Part shown: positions 7,969 to 12,553 of the stretch, piece after piece
Layout of the letters: each line of letters begins with the position of its first letter
Numbering within the stretch: the stretch's first letter is position 1
From: Phycisphaerae bacterium
GTDB taxonomy: Bacteria; Planctomycetota; Phycisphaerae; SM23-33
Assembly: GCA_030628445.1 (NCBI GenBank)
Contig: DAOVQV010000014.1
Coordinates: 1-12,553 of the forward strand
Length of the DNA stretch: 12,553 nucleotides
Reading direction: 5' to 3'
Notes under the pieces: model-generated
Seen by the model: only the letters and a program-made list of their open reading frames with translations
What the model was told of the DNA's origin: nothing
The model's database searches: none
Made by a program: the position numbers and the translations under genes

Positions 7969-8475
7969 CTACCGGCCGTTTCCATCCTCGAACAGGTCCC
8001 GTTGGTCCGGGCCCGGCACAGGTACGTCCCGCACCTCCTCGGCCTCATCGATCAGCTCGCCGACATCGGCGAAATCACGATAGACGCTGGCGAACCGAAC
8101 GTAGGCGATCTTATCGATTTGGCGCAGGCGGATGCTGACGGCGTCACCGATAAAGCTGGAAGGTACGTCTCTATCGAACGCCTGGAACATGCTCTCTTCG
8201 GCGGCCTCGACAATCTGGCGGATCTGGTCATCTGTGACCGGGCGTTTGTAACAAGCCTTCTGCAATCCGGCGATGACCTTCTGGCGTTCGTATGGTGCGC
8301 GCGATCCATCTTTCTTGATCACGGTCAGCCGCAGCGTATCCTCGGGCCTCTCGTATGTGGTGAACCGCCGCCCGCACGCCAAGCACTGTCTGCGCCTGCG
8401 CACAGCCCGACCGCCCTCGCTGCTGCGAGAGTCCACCACCTTGTCCTGATCCTTACCACAAAAAGGACACTGCAT
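7969..8475 (-). CDS. nrdR: Transcriptional repressor NrdR of ribonucleotide reductase genes
   Basis: A 168-residue NrdR, the nucleotide-sensing repressor that binds NrdR boxes upstream of ribonucleotide reductase genes when dATP is high. The N-terminal zinc ribbon is MQCPFC (Cys3, Cys6) paired with CLACGRRF (Cys31, Cys34), with the basic RRRRQ stretch between. VIKKDGSRAPYERQKVIAGL (52-71) begins the ATP-cone domain, which runs to about residue 139 and ends near YVRFASVYRDF. The C-terminal tail (about 146-168) is acidic and proline-containing, slightly longer than in many NrdRs. The ATG start is fixed by the invariant MxCPxC N-terminus. The nearest SD-like sequence, GAGGG, is about 10 nt away and weak. 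It is first in a minus-strand run with top6A. No ribonucleotide reductase gene is in the window, and no clear NrdR box was seen upstream of nrdR itself. Confidence 0.97.
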   Translation of the reverse strand: MQCPFCGKDQDKVVDSRSSEGGRAVRRRRQCLACGRRFTTYERPEDTLRLTVIKKDGSRAPYERQKVIAGLQKACYKRPVTDDQIRQIVEAAEESMFQAFDRDVPSSFIGDAVSIRLRQIDKIAYVRFASVYRDFADVGELIDEAEEVRDVPVPGPDQRDLFEDGNGR

Positions 8476-8560
8476 AGCGCCAAGGCCCTCACAACCGCCG
8501 GTCGGGGCCCCCCGCCAGCTCGGGGATCAAAAACCCCCGCACCGACGCAACGACCCCTTC

Positions 8561-8578
8561 TTGCACGTCACCGTGCAA
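8561..8578 (-). promoter_or_regulatory. Leader hairpin upstream of nrdR
   Basis: A perfect 7-bp stem TTGCACG/CGTGCAA with a 4-nt loop. If the predicted promoter is right, it lies just inside the 5' end of the nrdR transcript and could act as a stability or regulatory element. As DNA it is a dyad that a repressor could bind. Confidence 0.45.
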
Positions 8579-8596
8579 CATATGGTACGGCGGCCA

Positions 8597-8625
8597 ATTT
8601 AACGGCCCATGATCTTGGTAGTCAA
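8597..8625 (-). promoter_or_regulatory. Putative sigma70-type promoter of nrdR
   Basis: On the minus strand, -35 TTGACT (8620-8625, 5 of 6 to consensus) is 17 nt from TTAAAT (8597-8602, 4 of 6). Transcription would start near 8590, giving a leader of about 115 nt that contains the hairpin at 8561-8578. Assignment is by consensus only. Confidence 0.5.
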
Positions 8626-8650
8626 GAACAACACGCCCGGATTCCTGCAG

Positions 8651-8669
8651 CGCGGGGCTCCACCCCGCG
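8651..8669. repeat. GC-rich palindromic hairpin, REP-like
   Basis: A perfect 7-bp stem CGCGGGG/CCCCGCG with the 5-nt loop CTCCA, in the divergent region between nrdR and mgtC. It resembles short palindromes dispersed in intergenic regions of some bacteria. Only one copy is in the window, so its repeat status is inferred. It has no T-run on either side. Confidence 0.4.
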
Positions 8670-8725
8670 GGCACTGGGCCGAAAAGCATGGCCTTACAGA
8701 CCATCGAAATCCAATAGACCTCTAA

Positions 8726-9454
8726 ATGATCACCAGCGGACTACTGTGCCAGTTGAGCTACCACGAGCCAGCCCTTACCTGGACGCTGCAGGTTGCGCTG
8801 CGGTTAGGCGCCGCTGCCCTGATGGGCGCTGTGATCGGCACGGAGCGTGAACATCACGGGCGAAGCGCGGGTCTGCGGACTCACTTGCTGGTTGCGCTGG
8901 GTTCGGCATTGGTGATGGCAGTCAGCCTGCATTTCGCCGACGTTTTCTCCAGGGCCTCGCAGGGCGGGACCATCACGATCGATCCAGCCCGCGTCGCATA
9001 CGGTGTGATGGGCGGGATAGGGTTTCTCGGCGCCGGCGCGATCATCCGTTACGGGGTCGCCGTGCGAGGGCTGACGACGGCTGCCAGCCTATGGTGCAGC
9101 GCGGCGGTCGGTCTGGCCTGCGGGTTCGGGATGTTCGGCGTGGCCACAATCACGGCGCTGATGGTCCTTTTCACACTGACGGCCCTGGCGAGGCTCGAGC
9201 AGTTCATCCCGTCCCGGCAGACCAAGACCGTCACCGTGGTGCTCCCGCTTACCGAGCGGGACAACGTCGCTCGCATACGCGACCTGCTGGAGAAGCTAGG
9301 CGCGCGCGTCGTCGATCTGCAATATGCCCGTGACACAAAGAACCAGCTCGAGACGCTCACCTATCACGTCTCGATGTCGTCGCAAATAAGCCCCGACAAG
9401 TTGCTTTCATTCGCCGACAAGATCCCCGCAATCTCCAGTCTGTCCGTCCAGTAA
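8726..9454 (+). CDS. MgtC/SapB family membrane protein
   Basis: A 242-residue inner-membrane protein of the MgtC/SapB family. Characterised members aid growth in low magnesium or inside host cells, partly through effects on ATP synthase; most environmental members have unknown roles. Family motifs are intact: GAVIGTEREHHGRSAGLRTH (34-53), DPARVAYGVMGGIGFLGAGAII (86-107) and RGLTTAASLWCSAAVG (114-129), within several hydrophobic helices up to about 160. The C-terminal 75 residues (TKTVTVVLPLTERDNVARIRDLL onward) look like the ACT-like cytoplasmic domain of longer MgtC proteins. The ATG at 8726 is the best start, but it has no Shine-Dalgarno sequence, and the first 12 codons overlap a tRNA-like segment, so the N-terminus is uncertain. 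It is transcribed divergently from nrdR. No Mg2+ transporter gene or leader was recognised nearby. Confidence 0.93.
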   Translation: MITSGLLCQLSYHEPALTWTLQVALRLGAAALMGAVIGTEREHHGRSAGLRTHLLVALGSALVMAVSLHFADVFSRASQGGTITIDPARVAYGVMGGIGFLGAGAIIRYGVAVRGLTTAASLWCSAAVGLACGFGMFGVATITALMVLFTLTALARLEQFIPSRQTKTVTVVLPLTERDNVARIRDLLEKLGARVVDLQYARDTKNQLETLTYHVSMSSQISPDKLLSFADKIPAISSLSVQ

Positions 9455-9466
9455 GACCCGGTTCCC

Positions 9467-9632
9467 AGAAGCGGTTTCATAACCTCAATTCGCCCTGCAA
9501 GCGGGTCTTTCCCCGCCTGGCGTCGTCGCGAAAGCTCGATGTATCTGCCTGGATATGCCATCGCCTCCGCTCCTTGCCGGATCGACAAAATCCCTCGCTT
9601 TCGCCGGCAAAGCAGGTTATGAAACCACTTCT
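9467..9632. repeat. Inverted-repeat element, possible MITE or IS relic
   Basis: The arms AGAAGCGGTTTCATAACCT (9467-9485) and, inverted, AGGTTATGAAACCACTTCT (9614-9632) match at 18 of 19 positions across a 128-nt spacer. A second inverted pair lies inside: GCGAAAGC (9528-9535) and GCTTTCGC (9597-9604). Such nesting suits a miniature inverted-repeat element or two IS ends left after internal deletion. No target-site duplication is visible, and no transposase is recognised. It starts 12 nt after the mgtC stop and ends 49 nt before the peptidase start. Confidence 0.5.
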
Positions 9633-9669
9633 ACTCATAGTCCGCCCCCGCCTGGACGATACCGTCCAT

Positions 9670-9674
9670 GAGGT
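9670..9674 (+). promoter_or_regulatory. Ribosome binding site deciding the metallopeptidase start
   Basis: GAGGT lies 7 nt before the GTG at 9682. That start puts a clean signal peptide at the N-terminus; in-frame starts further upstream (TTG 9574, ATG 9619) would bury it. Confidence 0.6.
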
Positions 9675-9681
9675 CTACGTC

Positions 9682-10833
9682 GTGAATCCACAGCGATCCA
9701 GTTTCGCCATTTGTTTTATCTTTGCCGTCGGGGTCAGCCCCCTTCTCGCCCCAAGCGCCCAGGCGCTGGGCGAGGACTTAAACGCTCACGTCGACGCCCT
9801 GGCGAAGGCCCAGCTCGCCAAGATGGGCGACGGGTACGTCGCACAAATCGACAGGCAGAGGCACATTGTCTACATAAGCGCCCTGGACGATGAGCACCTC
9901 CGGCGAACGCAATTGCTGCTGGCGGGGTTTATGGACGCCCAGCGGGTGACGTTGTTCGACAAGCCCTTACCGTGGAACCTGACGGTCGTCCTCCCTACGA
10001 TCGGCGATTACGAGAAGCTGGCGGCCAAGGCGGACCTGGAACACGCCAGCGGGTTCTTCACGCCCGGGTTGCGGACGCTGGTATCCATCGACCGTGGTAA
10101 GGTCTTGGTCCACGAGTTCACCCACGCCCTGCACCAGGCCGACATGACCGCCGCCAGGCAGGTACATCCCATATGGATCAAAGAGGGCTTCGCGACGCTG
10201 TTCGAGACGTCCGAGATCACGCCGGCCGGTGTTATCCCAGCGATCGACACCAGGGCCCTTACACTCAAACGGGCCTTGCGCCGGGACAAGCTGATCGGCC
10301 TGGACGAGCTTTTCCGAATGAACCACAAGCGCTTCATGGACCGCCGCGAGGTCGCCTACGCCCAGTCGCGATATCTGATGTTCTATCTTTGGGACAAGCA
10401 GCGGCTGAAGCGCTTCTACACGGCCTACAAATCCGGGTACCACAACGACACCACCGGGAAGAAGGCGTTGGAGACGGCGTTGGGGTCTCGCCTGTTCCTG
10501 ATCGAACCGAAATGGCGCCGGTGGGTGAAGGGGCTTAAGATCCCGGCCAATTACGCTCGCGGGACGCGCGGGCGGTTAGGGTTAGAGGTCCAGGACCATC
10601 CCAGGGGCGTCAAGGTGGTCTCCCTGTTGGACGGCGGGGCCGCCAAGCGGACGGGCAGGATCCGCGTCGGCGACATCATTGAGGGGTTCAACTCCATAAA
10701 GGTTACCAATCCAGCCCAATTCTTCGCGGTCGTGCGAGCGGCCGGGTCCATGAAAACCGCGACGATACACGTCATCCGCCACAACCGGCGCATCGCTGTC
10801 AGTCAGCCGCTGGGGGCGGACCCGAAACTCTAG
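9682..10833 (+). CDS. Exported zinc metallopeptidase (HEFTH) with C-terminal PDZ domain
   Basis: A 383-residue predicted secreted or periplasmic protease. From the GTG at 9682 the protein opens with a signal peptide: Arg5, a hydrophobic core FAICFIFAVGV (8-18), and AQA before a likely cleavage after residue 28. The zinc-binding HEFTH is at 144-148, and the third ligand is probably Glu168 in WIKEGFA, 20 residues later, a gluzincin layout like peptidase MA/DUF1570-type proteins. YAQSRYLMFYLWD (226-238) is also usual there. The C-terminal portion (about 298-377) is a PDZ domain, with LGLEV, GAAKRTGRIRVGDII and FNSIKV. The PDZ could bind substrate C-termini or a partner. The upstream frame stays open to 9574 but crosses the inverted repeat and is probably non-coding. 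It converges with the NCS2 permease, leaving 1 nt between stops and no terminator. The substrate is unknown. Confidence 0.88.
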   Translation: MNPQRSSFAICFIFAVGVSPLLAPSAQALGEDLNAHVDALAKAQLAKMGDGYVAQIDRQRHIVYISALDDEHLRRTQLLLAGFMDAQRVTLFDKPLPWNLTVVLPTIGDYEKLAAKADLEHASGFFTPGLRTLVSIDRGKVLVHEFTHALHQADMTAARQVHPIWIKEGFATLFETSEITPAGVIPAIDTRALTLKRALRRDKLIGLDELFRMNHKRFMDRREVAYAQSRYLMFYLWDKQRLKRFYTAYKSGYHNDTTGKKALETALGSRLFLIEPKWRRWVKGLKIPANYARGTRGRLGLEVQDHPRGVKVVSLLDGGAAKRTGRIRVGDIIEGFNSIKVTNPAQFFAVVRAAGSMKTATIHVIRHNRRIAVSQPLGADPKL

Positions 10834-10834
10834 A

Positions 10835-12232
10835 TCACGGCGCCAGGAAGGCGTACCGAAGCACCCACAGCACGGCGAAGACGTAGACGATCATCGGGCA
10901 CTGTCTGACGCGCCCGGTTACGAGCTTCCCGAACGCGTAGCTGATGAACCCGATCGCGATCCCCGCAGAGATCGAATAGGTAAAGGGCATGGTCACCATT
11001 GTCAAGAACGCCGGAAGCGACTCAGTAATGTCGTCCCACGCTATGTCGCGGATAGCTCGTATCATCATCGCCCCGACGACAATCAGCGCAGGTGCGATCA
11101 TGGGGTACCGAAGGATGGGATCGCCCGTCACCGCGTCGGTTCCCATCGCGATACCGCCCCCGACCATCCTGACAAGCGGCTGAAACAGCAGAGCCACCAA
11201 CAGGCAAATCCCCGCAACGACCGCCGCCAGTCCGGTCCGCGCGCCGGCCTGGACGCCGGTGATCGATTCGATATAGCTGGTGACGGTGCTGGTTCCCAGC
11301 ACCCCCCCCATTACCGTCCCGGCCGCGTCGGAGGCCAGGGCCCTCTCCGCCCGGGGCAGGCGCCCGCTGCGCACCAGTCCGGCCCGCTTGGAGACGCCGA
11401 CCAGAGTCCCGACGGTATCGAACAGGTCCATAAACAGCAGGATGAACGCAAACCCAATCACGTCAATCCAATGCTTGCTGAAGAACTTGCCCCCCAACGA
11501 GCCCAACCCGGCGGCGAACCCCCCCGCCGTCGTGCCAAGCCCCTCGGGTACACCCACCAGAGCGACCACCTGCACCGTCTCGATGTCCCACAGACGCCCG
11601 GCCGCCCACGCCGCCGCCGTCGTTATCAGAATCCCCAGCAGGATCGCGCCGCGGACGTTAAACGCCATCAACAGCAGCGTCACACCCAAGCCCGCCAACG
11701 TCAACAGCGCCAGGTAATTCCCGCTCATGTCCGCCACGCTGAGTAACGTAACAGGATGGGGTTTGAGCAAATTGCCCCACTGAAACCCGATCATCGCGAT
11801 GAACATACCGATTCCGGCCGCGATCCCGCTCTTGAGGGCGTCGGGTATCGCGTTCAGGACGTGGGAACGCAGACCGATCGTCGAAAGCAGAAGGAAAAGC
11901 AATCCGCTGATCACCGTAAGCGCCAACGCCTCCTGCCAGGTCAGGCTGAACGCACCAGCCGCTGCGCCGACACCACAGAGCGTGAAGACGAAAAAGAAAT
12001 TCTGGCCCATACCAGGCGCCAGGGCGATGGGGTAATTCGCCAGCAGGCCCATGAGAATACAGGCGGCCGCCGATGATATGCACGTGGCCATGAAAACCCC
12101 GCCTTCGTCCATTCCCGCCTTGGCGAGCACCGCCGGCTGGACGAACAGGATGTAACTCATCGCCATGAACGTGGTCAGGCCGCCGATGATCTCCCGCCCG
12201 ACTGAACTTCCCCGAGCTTTGATATCGAACAT
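10835..12232 (-). CDS. NCS2 family purine permease, AzgA-like
   Basis: A 465-residue polytopic permease of the NCS2 family, AzgA-like branch, expected to import adenine, guanine or hypoxanthine with protons. Signature stretches are present in order: GGLTTFMAMSYILFVQPAVL (17-36), APGMGQNFFFVFTL (72-85), AGIGMFIAMIGFQ (139-151), LLFMDLFDTVGTLVGVSKRAG (265-285), SDAAGTVMGGVLGTSTVTSYIES (301-323), GARTGLAAVV (330-339) and WDDITESLPAFLT (399-411). The usual N of APGMGxNAF is kept, although the flanking residues are Q and FF. The ATG at 12232 is chosen because AGAAGGGAG (12239-12247) ends 6 nt upstream and the protein then begins like its family. The frame stays open to 12490, but that part crosses a tandem repeat array and a promoter-like sequence. 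The exact substrate cannot be decided. Confidence 0.94.
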   Translation of the reverse strand: MFDIKARGSSVGREIIGGLTTFMAMSYILFVQPAVLAKAGMDEGGVFMATCISSAAACILMGLLANYPIALAPGMGQNFFFVFTLCGVGAAAGAFSLTWQEALALTVISGLLFLLLSTIGLRSHVLNAIPDALKSGIAAGIGMFIAMIGFQWGNLLKPHPVTLLSVADMSGNYLALLTLAGLGVTLLLMAFNVRGAILLGILITTAAAWAAGRLWDIETVQVVALVGVPEGLGTTAGGFAAGLGSLGGKFFSKHWIDVIGFAFILLFMDLFDTVGTLVGVSKRAGLVRSGRLPRAERALASDAAGTVMGGVLGTSTVTSYIESITGVQAGARTGLAAVVAGICLLVALLFQPLVRMVGGGIAMGTDAVTGDPILRYPMIAPALIVVGAMMIRAIRDIAWDDITESLPAFLTMVTMPFTYSISAGIAIGFISYAFGKLVTGRVRQCPMIVYVFAVLWVLRYAFLAP

Positions 12233-12238
12233 GTTCGG

Positions 12239-12247
12239 CTCCCTTCT
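12239..12247 (-). promoter_or_regulatory. Ribosome binding site deciding the NCS2 permease start
   Basis: Minus-strand AGAAGGGAG lies 6 nt before the ATG at 12232. It argues against the in-frame start 258 nt further upstream. Confidence 0.75.
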
Positions 12248-12271
12248 TGGGCCGGATGCTGCGGCCGCGGT

Positions 12272-12301
12272 ATTCTGACGCCGAAGGTGGCGAATTGTCA
12301 A
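12272..12301 (-). promoter_or_regulatory. Putative sigma70-type promoter of the NCS2 permease
   Basis: On the minus strand a perfect TTGACA (12296-12301) is separated by 18 nt from CAGAAT (12272-12277, 4 of 6). Transcription would start near 12265, giving a leader of about 33 nt, too short for a purine riboswitch. The sequence GACAATTGACAATT at the -35 is a short direct repeat. A weaker second possibility (TTAACA, 18 nt, TATCGT) lies upstream of the repeat array near 12460-12490. Confidence 0.55.
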
Positions 12302-12350
12302 TTGTCCAAACCGATCCACATCGAGCCGCCGCCGACTGTGACCGCCAGAA

Positions 12351-12450
12351 CTCGCAGGTTCTCGCAGATTCTCGCTGCCGGCAGCAGCCTGTCGCAGCCG
12401 GCAACCGACTGTCGCAGCCGGCAGCACGTTGTCGCAGCCGGCAACAGAAG
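12351..12450. repeat. Tandem array with a 10/20-bp period
   Basis: Two 10-bp units (CTCGCAGGTT, CTCGCAGATT) are followed by four 20-bp units starting at 12371, 12391, 12411 and 12431. Units 2-4 share GTCGCAGCCGGCA exactly, and unit 1 is a diverged copy (CTCGCTGCCGGCAGCAGCCT). Each 20-bp unit carries the palindrome GCCGGC. The period is close to two helical turns, so copies face the same side of the DNA. The array lies about 50-150 bp upstream of the predicted permease -35. It is not a multiple of three and is not coding. Confidence 0.8.
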
Positions 12451-12492
12451 GTAAAAACGATAACACTCGCGGCCGTAAACTGTTAAGCATTT

Positions 12493-12510
12493 CGCGCGCC
12501 CGGCCGCGCG
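12493..12510. other. GC hairpin upstream of the repeat array
   Basis: A perfect 6-bp stem CGCGCG/CGCGCG with a 6-nt loop CCCGGC, extended by one T-A pair. It has no T-run on either side, so it is not a typical terminator. The function is unknown. Confidence 0.35.
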
Positions 12511-12536
12511 ATTGTCTGGCAAGTCGCCGGCGGCGC

Positions 12537-12553
12537 GGGGCGATAAAAGCCCC
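12537..12553. other. Hairpin cut by the window edge
   Basis: GGGGC, a 7-nt A-rich loop (GATAAAA), then GCCCC at the last base. It could be part of a longer terminator stem of a neighbouring gene beyond the window. Only the visible 5 bp are supported. Confidence 0.25.

Noticed and set aside
8489..8704. 71-codon minus-strand frame just upstream of nrdR
   Set aside because: It crosses both hairpins and the predicted nrdR promoter, has no clear RBS, and its peptide resembles no known family.
9574..9681. 36-residue N-terminal extension of the metallopeptidase
   Set aside because: It would place a hydrophilic stretch before the signal peptide and crosses the inverted-repeat arm; GAGGT and a clean signal peptide favour 9682. 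It remains possible that the ATG at 9619 is used.
12233..12350. Purine riboswitch upstream of the purine permease
   Set aside because: No conserved purine aptamer pattern was found, and the leader after the predicted promoter is only about 33 nt.
12351..12450. CRISPR array
   Set aside because: The units are contiguous 10/20-bp tandem repeats without unique spacers of 30 bp or so, and no cas genes are present.
12233..12490. 86-residue N-terminal extension of the NCS2 permease
   Set aside because: It is translated from the tandem repeat and promoter region; the family N-terminus and a good RBS fit the start at 12232.

Overview
The window is a GC-rich (roughly 60%) bacterial chromosomal segment with eight recognisable protein genes plus non-coding structure. 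Starts include GTG and TTG, and most genes have a Shine-Dalgarno sequence. NrdR and a proofreading-competent DNA polymerase I mark it as bacterial. It also carries a topoisomerase VI A subunit, an archaeal/eukaryotic-type enzyme found only sporadically in bacteria. The gene style (large GT-C membrane protein, PDZ metallopeptidase) suggests an uncultured Planctomycetota/Phycisphaerae-like lineage. That placement is inference only; no rRNA or other taxonomic marker is present.

Layout: (1) 1-2139 (+) is the 3' part of polA, cut by the window edge. (2) 2156-4185 (-) is a phosphate-uptake operon: a DUF47/PhoU-like protein followed by a Pit-type phosphate permease. (3) 4186-4523 has no gene. (4) 4524-8475 (-) runs nrdR, top6A, then a GT-C-like polytopic membrane protein. 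The last two are only 8 nt apart; nrdR and top6A are separated by 92 nt holding a hairpin. (5) 8476-8725 is a divergent control region with two strong hairpins and a sigma70-like promoter for nrdR. (6) 8726-9454 (+) is an MgtC/SapB-family membrane protein. (7) 9455-9681 is a non-coding stretch with a near-perfect 19-bp inverted repeat, possibly a MITE or IS relic. (8) 9682-10833 (+) is an exported HExxH metallopeptidase with a C-terminal PDZ domain. (9) 10835-12232 (-) is an AzgA-like NCS2 purine permease. (10) 12233-12553 holds its promoter, a phased 20-bp tandem repeat array and edge hairpins.

Functionally this is mostly housekeeping and nutrient transport: replication/repair (polA), control of dNTP synthesis (nrdR), DNA topology (top6A), phosphate uptake, purine uptake and an MgtC-like protein. 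No CRISPR array, complete transposon, phage or obvious defence island is visible. The most unusual elements are the bacterial Top6A with no Top6B beside it, the inverted-repeat element between mgtC and the peptidase, the helically phased repeat array upstream of the purine permease promoter, and a tRNA-like fragment at the 5' end of mgtC.
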